This document shows, piece by piece, positions 28,133-36,661 of a stretch of 64,000 nt of DNA. Position numbers and translations under genes: made by a program. A model generated the notes under the pieces. That model ran no database searches. It was not told where the DNA came from and saw only the letters and a program-made list of their open reading frames with translations. Source of the stretch: Lachnospiraceae bacterium (GTDB lineage Bacteria; Bacillota; Clostridia; Lachnospirales; Lachnospiraceae); the NCBI GenBank assembly GCA_014804695.1, contig JAAUZJ010000014.1:1-64000 (forward strand), written 5' to 3'. Each line of letters opens with the position of its first letter. Position 1 is the first letter of the stretch.

Positions 28133-29110
28133 GTCATCTTTTGATTCCTTCCATACAAAGGTATCTATGATGTAACGCGGACGTTTTTTGGTTTCCATAT
28201 AGATTTTGCCAATATATTCACCAATAATCCCAAGCGAAAAAAGGGTAATTCCGCCCATCATAAGGGATACGAGAATGCTGGTTGTATATCCCGGCACAGT
28301 ATTTCCTCTCGCCCAGTCTACAAGACTGAATATACACATAATTATGCTGAAAAGGCACACAATAAAGCCAATCCCTGCAATCATACGAAGTGGTCTGACA
28401 CTCATGGAAGTAATTCCATCCATTGCTAAAGTCAGCATTTTACTAAGTGTGTATTTAGACTGTCCCGCTTCCCTCTCTTTTACATCGAAATAAACCACAT
28501 CTGACGCAAATCCCATTGTCGGAATCAAGCCACGCAGAAATAAATTGGTCTCCTGATACTCAGATAAGGCGTCAAGCGCTTTTTTGGACATAAGCCTGTA
28601 ATCTGCATGGTTGGTAATTACATTACTGCCAAGCAGATGCATCAGTTTATAATATGCCGTTGCTGAGCTTTTCTTAAAAAATCCGTCGGAATGTCTGTCG
28701 TTGCGCACACCGTATACTATTTCACTGCCGTTCATATAGCTTGACAAAAAATTATCAAGTGCTTCAATATCCTGCTGCAGATCCGCATCTATCGTCACAA
28801 CCACGTCGGCATACTTTCTCGCCATCATCATACCGGCTAGAATGGCACTCTGGTGTCCGTAATTTCCTGCGAAGCTAATTACAGAAAAAACAGCGTCCTT
28901 TGCCGCAATCTGATGCAGAAGCCTCAGGGTATTATCCCTGCTACCGTCATTGACAAACATTACTTTGCTGTTTCTTTTAATTTTTCCCTCACTTACGAGT
29001 CTACGGAGTTTATCGCTCATCACCTGTGCCGATTTTTCCACTACTTCTTCCTCGTTATAACAGGGAACAACCAGATACAGCACCGGTATCTTTCTAACAT
29101 CACTCTCCAT
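28115..29110 (-). CDS. GT2 glycosyltransferase, GtrB/polyprenyl-phosphate type
   Basis: A 331-aa protein with a GT2 catalytic domain: VVPCYNEEEVV at the N-terminus, VNDGSRDNT near 49-57, the DXD-like IDADLQQD near 101-108 and a conserved YGVRNDR. Two C-terminal membrane segments (~235-260 and 270-295) follow. This layout is that of bactoprenol-phosphate glucosyltransferases (GtrB/CsbB/YfdH), which load a hexose onto undecaprenyl phosphate at the cytoplasmic face. It is the last gene of the five-gene minus-strand set starting at 33451. It could supply lipid-linked sugar to the GtrA and GT-C-like proteins at 5.9-9.7 kb. Confidence 0.85.
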   Translation of the reverse strand: MESDVRKIPVLYLVVPCYNEEEVVEKSAQVMSDKLRRLVSEGKIKRNSKVMFVNDGSRDNTLRLLHQIAAKDAVFSVISFAGNYGHQSAILAGMMMARKYADVVVTIDADLQQDIEALDNFLSSYMNGSEIVYGVRNDRHSDGFFKKSSATAYYKLMHLLGSNVITNHADYRLMSKKALDALSEYQETNLFLRGLIPTMGFASDVVYFDVKEREAGQSKYTLSKMLTLAMDGITSMSVRPLRMIAGIGFIVCLFSIIMCIFSLVDWARGNTVPGYTTSILVSLMMGGITLFSLGIIGEYIGKIYMETKKRPRYIIDTFVWKESKDDSGEDA

Positions 29111-29116
29111 ATTTAA

Positions 29117-30115
29117 TCATGCCTTTCCGTAATATTCACGATACCACTCCACAAATTTACCCAGTCCCTCATCTATCGGGGTATCCGGCTTAAATCCAAA
29201 ATCTTTCTGTAAATCTTCAACATCCGCATAGGTCTGGTATACATCCCCCGGCTGCATCGGAAGAAATTCCTTAACCGCCGTCTTTCCAAGACATTTTTCC
29301 AGAGTTTCAATAAAATCCATTAATTTCTCCGGCTTATTATTACCAATGTTGTATACCTTGTAACGGCATCCTTTGGAATTTTTCTCCGGTGGGTTACACA
29401 AAATGTTCTCCATACCTTTTACAATATCATCTATATAAGTAAAATCGCGGTACATATCTCCCTTGTTATATATCTGAATCGGTTCGTCGTTCATAATCTT
29501 ATTTGTAAATTTATAATAAGCCATATCCGGCCTTCCAAAAGGACCATATACGGTAAAAAAGCGAAGTCCGGTTGACGGTATCCTATACAGTGTACTGTAC
29601 GCATAGGCTGTCAGTTCGTTGGACTTCTTGGTAGCCGCATAAAGGCTTACAGGCTCGTCCACCTTATCCTCTACCGAAAAAGGGACTTTCTCATTCCCGC
29701 CATAAACCGAGCTTGAAGATGCATATACCAGATGTTCCACAGGAAAATAGCGGCAGCCTTCCAAAATATGGAAAAAGCCCATCACGTTAGAACGCATATA
29801 TGCGTCCGGATCATCTATACTGTAGCGTACTCCGGCCTGGGCGCCCAGATTAACTACTATATGAGGATGATATTCCTGAAAAAGCCTGAATACGTCTCTT
29901 TTATCGGATAAATCGCCTTTAATAAAAGTGTAGTTTTCATATCCTTTAAGTATCTCAAGCCTGTCTCTTTTCAGTGAGACTTCATAGTAGTCATTCAAAT
30001 TATCAAAACCTATAACACGTGCGCCCTTTTCAAGCAGACTTTTTGACAAGTGAAATCCAATAAAACCGGCGCCGCCTGTAATTAAATATATTTTATCTGT
30101 ATTAAGCGGATTCAT
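29117..30115 (-). CDS. UDP-glucuronate 4-epimerase-like SDR enzyme
   Basis: A 332-aa extended short-chain dehydrogenase: TGGAGFIGFHL (residues ~13-23) binds NAD(P), followed by the LGAQAGVRYSIDDPDAYMRSN stretch typical of UDP-glucuronate 4-epimerases, catalytic SSSVYG, and YAATK with Tyr/Lys near 154-158. It would convert UDP-glucuronate to UDP-galacturonate. The adjoining upstream gene encodes UDP-glucose dehydrogenase, which makes UDP-glucuronate, so the two form one pathway. GGAGGGTTGG precedes the ATG. The specificity is inferred from motif similarity and context; other 4-epimerases are less likely. Confidence 0.85.
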   Translation of the reverse strand: MNPLNTDKIYLITGGAGFIGFHLSKSLLEKGARVIGFDNLNDYYEVSLKRDRLEILKGYENYTFIKGDLSDKRDVFRLFQEYHPHIVVNLGAQAGVRYSIDDPDAYMRSNVMGFFHILEGCRYFPVEHLVYASSSSVYGGNEKVPFSVEDKVDEPVSLYAATKKSNELTAYAYSTLYRIPSTGLRFFTVYGPFGRPDMAYYKFTNKIMNDEPIQIYNKGDMYRDFTYIDDIVKGMENILCNPPEKNSKGCRYKVYNIGNNKPEKLMDFIETLEKCLGKTAVKEFLPMQPGDVYQTYADVEDLQKDFGFKPDTPIDEGLGKFVEWYREYYGKA

Positions 30116-30135
30116 CCAACCCTCCTGATAATATG

Positions 30136-31446
30136 TTAACGGCCAATGCTGTAATACTCTATTCCTGCATCTTTCATTTCTTTTACGTTAAATACGTTAC
30201 GTCCGTCATATACTAACGGAATCCTCATTAATTTCCCAAAATTCTCCAGCGGAATTGCCTTAATCTCTTCCCATTCTGTAAATATAAAACAAATTGCCGC
30301 ATCTTTAAGCGCCTTCGAAGGATCATCAACATAATGAATCGAACCGTTCATTGATTTTCCTTCAGGATACACTTTCTTAAAGTTATCCATGGCAATCGGA
30401 TCATAGGCATATATATCTGCACCGTTTTCCAAAAGCAGCGCTACATTATCCAATGACGGCGCTTCCCTTAAATCATCCGTTCCCGCTTTAAAAGCAAGCC
30501 CTAACACCGCCACCCTCAGATTCTGGAAGGTGATCATACGGTTATTTGCCTTTTGGTATAATCTGGTCTTCTGCTCGGCATTTACATCCACAGCCGCCTC
30601 TACGGTTCTTAAGGTATAACCATGCTGGTGCGCAATATATTTTAACGCCTTGGTATCCTTGGGGAAACAGCTGCCGCCATATCCGATACCGGCATTAAGA
30701 AATTTAGAACCGATTCTTGCATCATAGCTCATACCCTCTGCAACCGCATCAATGTCCGCTCCGACAAGCTCACATAAATTGGCTATATCATTCATGTAAG
30801 AAATCTTCAGGGCAAGAAAATCATTGCAGGCATATTTGATCATTTCTGCCGAACGTCTGTTCACCGATATGATTGGAAGCTCAAACGGCTCATAAATCTT
30901 TTTTAAAATTGCTTCCGCTTCTTTGCTCTCCGTTCCGATAATTATCCTTGCCGCGTGAAGGGTATCATGCACTGCCGAACCCTGCGCAAGGAACTCCGGA
31001 TTAGAAGCCACCTCTACCTTAACGTCCCTGACTAAAAAGTCGTTTATAAACTGCTCAACCTTATCATTTGTTCCGACCGGAACGGTAGACTTAACCACAA
31101 CCAGACAGTCTCTTTCCACCGATTCCGCGATCTGCCTGGATACTGTTGCAATATAGCTTAAATTTGCAGAGCCGTCTGGTTGTTCCGGCGTACCTACACC
31201 GATAAAAATAGCCTCCGCATCTTTATATGCACTCTGGTAATCGGTCGTATAATGAAGTCTGCCCGCAGCATAATTTTTCTGCATCAATTCCTGCAAGCCT
31301 GCTTCGTAAATCGGCGTTATGCCGGATTCCATCATTTTTACTTTTTTCTCATCTACATCCACACAGGTAACATCGTGTCCTTTTTCCGCAAAGCAGACAC
31401 CTGCAACCAATCCTACATATCCTGTTCCGGCAACTGATATTTTCAT
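30136..31446 (-). CDS. ugd: UDP-glucose 6-dehydrogenase
   Basis: A 436-aa cytosolic enzyme oxidising UDP-glucose to UDP-glucuronate with two NAD+. It shows the N-terminal Rossmann motif GTGYVGLVAGVCFAEKGHDV (residues 7-26), the substrate-domain motif NPEFLAQGSA near 149-158, Lys in KYACNDFLALK near 203-213, and the catalytic Cys in GYGGSCFPKD near 257-266. The length is standard. Its ATG overlaps the stop of the upstream GT2 gene by one base (TAATG), so they are translationally coupled. It supplies the epimerase next door. Confidence 0.93.
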   Translation of the reverse strand: MKISVAGTGYVGLVAGVCFAEKGHDVTCVDVDEKKVKMMESGITPIYEAGLQELMQKNYAAGRLHYTTDYQSAYKDAEAIFIGVGTPEQPDGSANLSYIATVSRQIAESVERDCLVVVKSTVPVGTNDKVEQFINDFLVRDVKVEVASNPEFLAQGSAVHDTLHAARIIIGTESKEAEAILKKIYEPFELPIISVNRRSAEMIKYACNDFLALKISYMNDIANLCELVGADIDAVAEGMSYDARIGSKFLNAGIGYGGSCFPKDTKALKYIAHQHGYTLRTVEAAVDVNAEQKTRLYQKANNRMITFQNLRVAVLGLAFKAGTDDLREAPSLDNVALLLENGADIYAYDPIAMDNFKKVYPEGKSMNGSIHYVDDPSKALKDAAICFIFTEWEEIKAIPLENFGKLMRIPLVYDGRNVFNVKEMKDAGIEYYSIGR

Positions 31447-32348
31447 TATTTGTTCTCCTTATCTGTATAGTTTCTTTTCCATTTTGTATACAAAATTAGT
31501 GACGGAAGATAACAGATCGCCCACAACCACTTCTGCCTGACCTTCCGGACAAGTTCTCCCATTGAATATTCGGCAAACTTGCCATATATGTTATATAAAA
31601 GCATCATTTTCACTTGTACCTTCATGCATGTGGCCGGATCATCCAGATACACCTTGGAACGAAACATCATTCCTTTTGGCGAATATATCTTCATCCTGCG
31701 TCCGGTATTGGTCAAACCACCATCTAAATAATCACAGATATATATGCTTTTATTGACATGCAGCATCTGATACGGTCCTGACATCTGCATCCAGACAGTA
31801 TCCTCCGGCATATATTTTTCACCTTCAAATACCGGAAACGGATATTGCTTTAATATGTCAGTGAAAAAAACCTCCGCCTTGTCTCCGCCGATATTTCCGT
31901 TAATTCTTACCGATAAATAAGTGTCTATCTTTTCATCTTCCGGAAAATAAGCCGTATTAACCCGTCCATCCTGATGACAGCGCAAAAAGCTGTAGCCGCA
32001 CAAATTATCGGTATTTCGATACTTTTCATCATACGAAAGAATAATTTCTACCGCATCAGGAGTAAGATAATCATCACTGTCCACTATAAACGTAAGCCTT
32101 GACTCTATCTTTGAAATACCCAGATTAAGCGCGGTATGTTTTCCGGCATTGGGCTTTTTTTCATAATAAACCGGTATTTTGTTTTCCGACACATAACTCT
32201 GTATTAACTCCTCAGTGTTGTCTGTACTGCCATCGTCAATTACCATCCATTCAAAATCAGTTCTGGTCTGCTTTAACAAGCTTTCGTACAGCCTGGGAAG
32301 TAAATCCGCCCTGTTATAAGTCGGCGTGATAATAGTAATACTGCTCAT
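31446..32348 (-). CDS. GT2 glycosyltransferase
   Basis: A 300-aa protein with the GT-A fold: ITIITPTYNRADLL at the N-terminus, VIDDGSTDNT near 36-45, and the catalytic DSDDYL near 90-95, which binds metal and nucleotide sugar. No membrane segment except a hydrophobic patch near 275-290. It probably adds one sugar of the polymer made by this cluster. It lies between GT4 and ugd genes in the same operon. The ribosome site is weak. Donor and acceptor cannot be told. Confidence 0.85.
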   Translation of the reverse strand: MSSITIITPTYNRADLLPRLYESLLKQTRTDFEWMVIDDGSTDNTEELIQSYVSENKIPVYYEKKPNAGKHTALNLGISKIESRLTFIVDSDDYLTPDAVEIILSYDEKYRNTDNLCGYSFLRCHQDGRVNTAYFPEDEKIDTYLSVRINGNIGGDKAEVFFTDILKQYPFPVFEGEKYMPEDTVWMQMSGPYQMLHVNKSIYICDYLDGGLTNTGRRMKIYSPKGMMFRSKVYLDDPATCMKVQVKMMLLYNIYGKFAEYSMGELVRKVRQKWLWAICYLPSLILYTKWKRNYTDKENK

Positions 32349-32392
32349 TATATATTTTCCGTTTTCCTTATATTTTTATTAAAGCTTTTGCA

Positions 32393-33451
32393 TCAAGGAT
32401 AATTTACGCCTGCTGCCTCAAGGAATTTTACCGCTATGCTGTTAACGGAATACTTGTCCCTTAACCCAGCGGCATTTTCAGATAATTTATCTGCAAACGA
32501 GACGTCGGACGCTATTTGAATCATAGCCTTGGTCAATGCATCCTTATCCCCTACGGGAATAAGAAGTCCATTCTTCCCATGCTCTATATAACTTCTGGCC
32601 CCGCCTATAGGACAGTCCGTACATATGGACGGTATTCCCATAGCAAGCGCCTCTAACATGGAATTTGAAATTCCCTCGTAATTAGAGGTTGATATAAACA
32701 TTCCCGCATCCTTTATTTCTTCTGTTACATCCTTACGGAAACCATGCCATATAACCTTGTCGCTTATTTTGAGACGTCCTGCTTGCTCTTTAAGCTCCTG
32801 TTCAAGCTCGCCCTGCCCATATATATGCAGCTCATATTCCGGAAACTGCTTGGAAAAAACTGCAAATGCATCAAACAAAAGTTCGTGGTTTTTGACCGCA
32901 TGCAAACGCCCTACCGAAACAATCCTTTTTGTCCTTTGGCCTTCATATGGCCTAGGAATTGCGGCATCTATGGGATTTGGTATCACGATAGCTTTGGACT
33001 TAATCCAATCCGGAAAATAAGTAATTCCCTCCTGCGTCTGGAAAGTAATCCTATTAGTGCGTTTGTATGCCCAGTTTCGCAATTTTACCTGTTTACAACT
33101 ATCCGGACTGCTACGCTCCGCAACCAAAATATATCTCCTCATTCCTAGTGTCGATATCACCGAAAATACAGCTCCCATAACACAGAATGAAAAAATCAGG
33201 CAATCCGGATTATTTTTAAAATACTTGCGCATATCAACTAATCTTCGTATCATAATTATCGGATTTCCGCTCGATTTGGGGGCAATGCTAAAATCTTCAA
33301 TTTTATCATCCAGCTCATATGCATGTTCATATCCGGCAAACTGCATAATTGCCACGTCCAATCCCATTCTTATATATTCCTGCGAAAGAAGCGAAATTAC
33401 ACGCTCCGTCCCTCCGCCTGTCATATTGGGAATTATAAATACGATCTTCAT
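32393..33451 (-). CDS. GT4 glycosyltransferase
   Basis: A 352-aa GT-B-fold protein. The N-terminal MTGGGTERVI loop (residues ~10-19) and the C-terminal VSVGRLHAVKNHELL (~181-195), WHGFRKDV and EGISNSMLEALAMGIP (~267-282, the EX7E-type motif) mark family GT4. It is cytosolic or peripheral. It is the first gene of the operon GT4-GT2-ugd-epimerase-GtrB; the region upstream carries a TATAAA-like box near 33484-33489 on the minus strand but no clear -35. The sugar is unknown. Confidence 0.87.
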   Translation of the reverse strand: MKIVFIIPNMTGGGTERVISLLSQEYIRMGLDVAIMQFAGYEHAYELDDKIEDFSIAPKSSGNPIIMIRRLVDMRKYFKNNPDCLIFSFCVMGAVFSVISTLGMRRYILVAERSSPDSCKQVKLRNWAYKRTNRITFQTQEGITYFPDWIKSKAIVIPNPIDAAIPRPYEGQRTKRIVSVGRLHAVKNHELLFDAFAVFSKQFPEYELHIYGQGELEQELKEQAGRLKISDKVIWHGFRKDVTEEIKDAGMFISTSNYEGISNSMLEALAMGIPSICTDCPIGGARSYIEHGKNGLLIPVGDKDALTKAMIQIASDVSFADKLSENAAGLRDKYSVNSIAVKFLEAAGVNYP

Positions 33452-33509
33452 TCTTTAATTATCCACTTCCGATTGTTTTATAGCCTTATATTGGCATAAT
33501 TCTACAACA

Positions 33510-33549
33510 AAAATAAGGTAAAATTATATTAAAAATTTTACCTTATTTT
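33510..33549 (-). terminator. Hairpin terminator of the Rpn gene
   Basis: Arms AAAATAAGGTAAAATT and AATTTTACCTTATTTT pair perfectly around a short loop; on the minus strand a TTTTTGTTG tail follows. It lies about 60 bp past the stop of the 33608-34501 gene. Confidence 0.8.
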
Positions 33550-33607
33550 ATGTTAATATGCAATAGTGGATTCCGTTGAGTTTCTCTTGGAATTTTATAG
33601 AAGAAGA

Positions 33608-34501
33608 CTACAAATTATTTTCCTGATATAGTTGTTCACGATAAGCTTCGTCACTCAAAATACGGTTTAAGTCTTCGTTTCTTCCTAATTCTAAAAGAAT
33701 CTGATATAACTTAAGTAGACGTTGTTCACCTTCTTTAATTCCCAATTGCTTACCCTCAGCCAGTCCATCCTCATGTCCGTTATTATACGCCCATTCACGC
33801 TCGCTTTTCATGTGCTTTTCTTCATCATACTCAAAAATGCTCATTTCTACCGCCTCCGCTCGGTTCTTTGATAAAAAGTCTGATAATATTCCATTCTTGA
33901 TACAATAATCAACCGCCTTTTCTACAGCTTCCGTAAAAGGCATTTCTTTAGCATACATTCTGACCTGTTCCACATACTGCGCATATTCCTTCAAAGTATG
34001 ACATGCGTTCATCAGTTCCTGATTGTTTCCCCAGTTTATATTATATACTGTAACACTAAGTTCAAGTTCCGGATATGCTTGTTTTTTCTCATACGCATCT
34101 GAAAGTCTCAGCGTCTGCACCTTAGGCTGTTCGTCAGTTCCGTTATAAAAGACAACAAACCTTGGTGTAGGCAGCTTAATTAGCGTCTGTCCATACAGAT
34201 TCTCATCTTTTACTATTGTCTGCAACACTTTTGTTACATAAATTAAATCCCTGAACGGCATATTAGGATTTACGCTGGATTGGTGTTCGTATAGCATTAG
34301 CTCATAATCAAATACAAAGGAAATGTCATTCTTATAATTCATATAAACTGCATTTTCCAGTGTTGTAATTTCCAGCTTGTCTACATCTGTGTACGTTGTC
34401 CGGTTAAGCGCATTGTATAGGCTTAACAGGTTTTCTTTTTCTTTAAAAAGCATACGGAACAATGAGTCTTTGTAGTTACGTTTTACATGTGGTTCGTTCA
34501 T
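33608..34501 (-). CDS. Rpn-family PD-(D/E)XK nuclease / putative transposase
   Basis: A 297-aa protein of the recombination-promoting nuclease (Rpn/PF12784-like) class. Visible features are KRNYKDSLFRMLFKEKENLLSLYNAL at the N-terminus, the nuclease core FVFDYELMLYEHQSS (Asp and Glu near 64-76) and a PTPRFVVFYNG strand. A charged helical C-terminus holds the Glu/Gly-rich GLAEGKQLGIKEGEQ repeat common in this family. Such proteins are numerous in Lachnospiraceae and are often called transposases, although no element ends are visible here. AAGGAGGGC before the ATG at 34501 fixes the start. It has its own promoter and terminator, so it is a single-gene unit. Confidence 0.8.
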   Translation of the reverse strand: MNEPHVKRNYKDSLFRMLFKEKENLLSLYNALNRTTYTDVDKLEITTLENAVYMNYKNDISFVFDYELMLYEHQSSVNPNMPFRDLIYVTKVLQTIVKDENLYGQTLIKLPTPRFVVFYNGTDEQPKVQTLRLSDAYEKKQAYPELELSVTVYNINWGNNQELMNACHTLKEYAQYVEQVRMYAKEMPFTEAVEKAVDYCIKNGILSDFLSKNRAEAVEMSIFEYDEEKHMKSEREWAYNNGHEDGLAEGKQLGIKEGEQRLLKLYQILLELGRNEDLNRILSDEAYREQLYQENNL

Positions 34502-34686
34502 ATATTTATTGCCCTCCTTGTTGACAAACCGTAATTTTACAAACGGTTTTAGATACAGAAGGACCGTCTCAGATCCTCCTGCTCGTTTAGAATTGATTTG
34601 GAATAAAAGCATGGATTTTCCGAAACTTAAATATAGATTGTATCTGAAATAATAGATTTGTCTTAAAGAAAATTATGCTTTTCATT

Positions 34687-34716
34687 ATAATAGCACATTA
34701 ATAACGATATTGTAAA
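34687..34716 (-). promoter_or_regulatory. Promoter of the Rpn gene
   Basis: On the minus strand TTTACA (34716-34711) and TATTAT (34692-34687) are spaced by 18 bp, a close match to a vegetative sigma promoter. The start codon lies about 185 bp downstream, leaving a long untranslated leader in which I see no known structure. Confidence 0.55.
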
Positions 34717-34754
34717 TACTATTTATTTGTTTTTCGTAGATTTTATTTAAAATG

Positions 34755-35531
34755 TTATTGATTTATTATAATCTCAGCAGTTACACTTTCTGTTTCTGTA
34801 TGAGAAACTTCATTTTCTGTCTCTGTCTGTACCGGTAATATAACTTTTACTATATATCTGCCGTCATTTCTCCAACAGTCAAATACTCCGCCGTATTTTC
34901 TCACAACTTCTTTGACACTTTTAAGACCGATTCCGTGTTTATTTCCTATATTATCCGAATTCTGTAGAGTTTCTGTCTCCTCGCTATTCTCTACATAGCT
35001 GTTTTCAATCTGTATAACTACATGAACACCATTACTTGACGTAAGTATTCTGCACAAAACGCCCTCCCGCTCATGAGAGCGCATTTCTGCTTCTATCGCA
35101 TTGTCCATAAGATTTCCTATGAGTATAACTAAATCAACATCATCTATATTCTGCAAATACAGTGGCTCGGCAATCTCCAATTCCAAGGCTGCACCGCACT
35201 CATCCGCATAAGCTTTCCGTTCTGTAAGCATTGCATTAAGGATTTTATGGCTGCATATGATCCGATTCTGGATATTACCTACTTTTATCTGCATATCTCC
35301 AATAAGTTCTTCTATCTCTTTACATCTGCCTTCCTCTGCCAATGCGTTTACCGTTCTCATCATATGCTTCATATCATGAATAATAACATCATATTGCTCA
35401 TGAATTTCATCTAAATCTTTATAATATTTCTCATTGTAATTAATGCGCATATTCTCCGGTTTAGCTTCTTCATTCTGATTTCTTCCCAAATTGGCAAGCA
35501 TTCCAACAACAACTTTCAAATAGTTTGTCAT
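34755..35531 (-). CDS. GHKL-type histidine kinase lacking a membrane sensor
   Basis: A 258-aa protein with the LytS/AgrC-type kinase core. The phospho-acceptor His lies in IIHDMKHMM (near residue 52), the ATP-binding N box in ILIGNLMDNAIEAEM (near 140) and the G box in KHGIGLKSVKEVV (near 207). No transmembrane sensor domain is present, unlike AgrC (~430 aa); only a mildly hydrophobic stretch occupies residues 4-16. It may be a truncated kinase, a soluble kinase, or a phosphatase-type modulator of the nearby LytTR regulators. It is divergent from agrB across a 351-bp spacer. The tail (residues ~235-258) is Thr/Glu-rich and probably disordered. Confidence 0.75.
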   Translation of the reverse strand: MTNYLKVVVGMLANLGRNQNEEAKPENMRINYNEKYYKDLDEIHEQYDVIIHDMKHMMRTVNALAEEGRCKEIEELIGDMQIKVGNIQNRIICSHKILNAMLTERKAYADECGAALELEIAEPLYLQNIDDVDLVILIGNLMDNAIEAEMRSHEREGVLCRILTSSNGVHVVIQIENSYVENSEETETLQNSDNIGNKHGIGLKSVKEVVRKYGGVFDCWRNDGRYIVKVILPVQTETENEVSHTETESVTAEIIINQ

Positions 35532-35704
35532 AATTGTAAATCCGCGCCTTTCTTATATAAATTTAGAGCGCCGCATTATACGGCTGTGGTACATTAAAAA
35601 ATCTCTAACTTTATATTCACGCAGAATCGACTATTTTTGATTCTATTTTACTGAATGTGGTGTTTTTCGCATTGAATTACTTGGGCAGGTGCCAAATTCG
35701 GCAA

Positions 35705-35733
35705 TTTTGGTCGATTTTTAGGAAATTTTTGTC
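35705..35733 (+). promoter_or_regulatory. Possible LytTR binding direct repeat upstream of agrB
   Basis: TTTTGGTC (35705-35712) and TTTTTGTC (35726-35733) are direct repeats exactly 21 bp apart, about two helical turns, as expected for a LytTR dimer (AgrA-type) site. The second overlaps a TTGTCA (35729-35734) that could be the -35 box. The rest of the 35532-35882 spacer shows no gene. Confidence 0.4.
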
Positions 35734-35882
35734 ATTAAATGAAGATTTTTATTTATTAAAGCAAAAAATCAGTCGCTTTAGTATTTTTTTTTTAGAATAT
35801 TGTTCAAGAAATTGTTGTTGAGAGAATTAATATCATCGATCAGACAGCTATCTCATCAAAGCTGTGACGGCCAGAAAGGCAG

Positions 35883-36470
35883 GTGCAAAGCAAAGATATG
35901 GAACAGATTATGAGTAAGGTTCAATCAGAATACGGATATTCTGATTATCAAATGAAATTAATAAAGTTTATGCTTACTGCAATTTTTTATGACGTAAGTA
36001 AATTTATCATATTTATGATTTATTTCTATGCTACCGGGAAATTCATTGAATTCTTTTTTGCGGCGGTTCCCATGATTCTGTTAAGGATGAGAGCCGGCGG
36101 GCTCCATTGCAAAAGTTACTGGACATGCTTTTTAGTTTCATTCGTTTATTTTTATAGTGTGATAAATTTGCTGCCAGTTTTTATCAATGTACACCCTCTG
36201 GTAATATATCCGGTACTACTTGTATGTGCCATTGTTGATTACGCAATCGGTCCTACATCACTCAAAGAAAGGGCTCCGGTAGAAAAAGGTGTTATTCAAA
36301 AGGCCAAAATACAAAGCTTTCAGGTGGTATTTCTGGTGGCTGTGCTAATCTTTATTTTCCAGGACACTTCATATCTTATTGTTAGTTTTTGGACAGTTGT
36401 ATTACATACGGTTCAATTATCTATAACAAAACTTATGAAGGAGGTGAAACACTATGAAAACTTGGCTTAA
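35883..36470 (+). CDS. agrB: AgrB-like peptide-processing membrane protease
   Basis: A 195-aa protein with several membrane segments. The AgrB catalytic signature is RMRAGGLHCKSYWTC, with His75 and Cys82 seven residues apart, the same spacing as the essential His77/Cys84 of Staphylococcus aureus AgrB. It would cleave the C-terminal tail of AgrD in the membrane and form the cyclic peptide. The start is GTG at 35883 after GAAAGG; an ATG at 35898 is an alternative. The last 17 bases overlap the agrD reading frame, so the two are co-translated. Length is normal for the family. Confidence 0.9.
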   Translation: MQSKDMEQIMSKVQSEYGYSDYQMKLIKFMLTAIFYDVSKFIIFMIYFYATGKFIEFFFAAVPMILLRMRAGGLHCKSYWTCFLVSFVYFYSVINLLPVFINVHPLVIYPVLLVCAIVDYAIGPTSLKERAPVEKGVIQKAKIQSFQVVFLVAVLIFIFQDTSYLIVSFWTVVLHTVQLSITKLMKEVKHYENLA

Positions 36471-36582
36471 GAGGAATGCAGGGCTTATTCTTAGTACTTG
36501 CCTTGGTACTTTTTTTACTTACCATATTGGCAGCGTTAGTCTTTTTATGTTTGGTGAACCTGAATTTCCAACAGAAGATTAA
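36454..36582 (+). CDS. agrD: AgrD-like autoinducer precursor peptide (42 aa)
   Basis: A small ORF starting inside the end of agrB with AAGGAGGTG seven to eight bases before its ATG. The peptide has the three AgrD parts: an amphipathic N-terminus with Lys/Arg (residues 1-28), a signal core, and an acidic Pro-containing tail. The tail GEPEFP (34-39) aligns with DEVEVP of S. aureus AgrD, which places the ring at Ser29-Leu-Phe-Met-Phe33. The ring residue is therefore Ser, not the usual Cys, predicting a lactone. The only Cys (residue 16) lies too far upstream for a normal ring. Confidence 0.88.
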   Translation: MKTWLKRNAGLILSTCLGTFFTYHIGSVSLFMFGEPEFPTED

Positions 36583-36586
36583 ATAT

Positions 36587-36616
36587 AAATCCAGAGAGTT
36601 ACCACTCTCTGGATTT
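36587..36616. terminator. Hairpin between agrD and agrC-like genes
   Basis: AAATCCAGAGAG (36587-36598) pairs perfectly with CTCTCTGGATTT (36605-36616). It starts 4 bp after the agrD stop and 46 bp past the convergent kinase stop. The T tail is weak on both strands, so it may be a modest terminator or an mRNA-stabilising hairpin. Confidence 0.6.
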
Positions 36617-36661
36617 ACTATAATATGTTCTTTATTTAATTTTATCTCGCAATACATCCTT

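Noticed and set aside
33608..34501. Rpn gene as part of a complete transposon
   Set aside because: No inverted ends or target duplication found around it; the flanking hairpin is an ordinary terminator.
36499..36501. Cys16 of AgrD as the ring residue
   Set aside because: It is 18 residues before the conserved acidic tail; the ring residue in known AgrD proteins is four residues before the cleavage point, where Ser29 lies.
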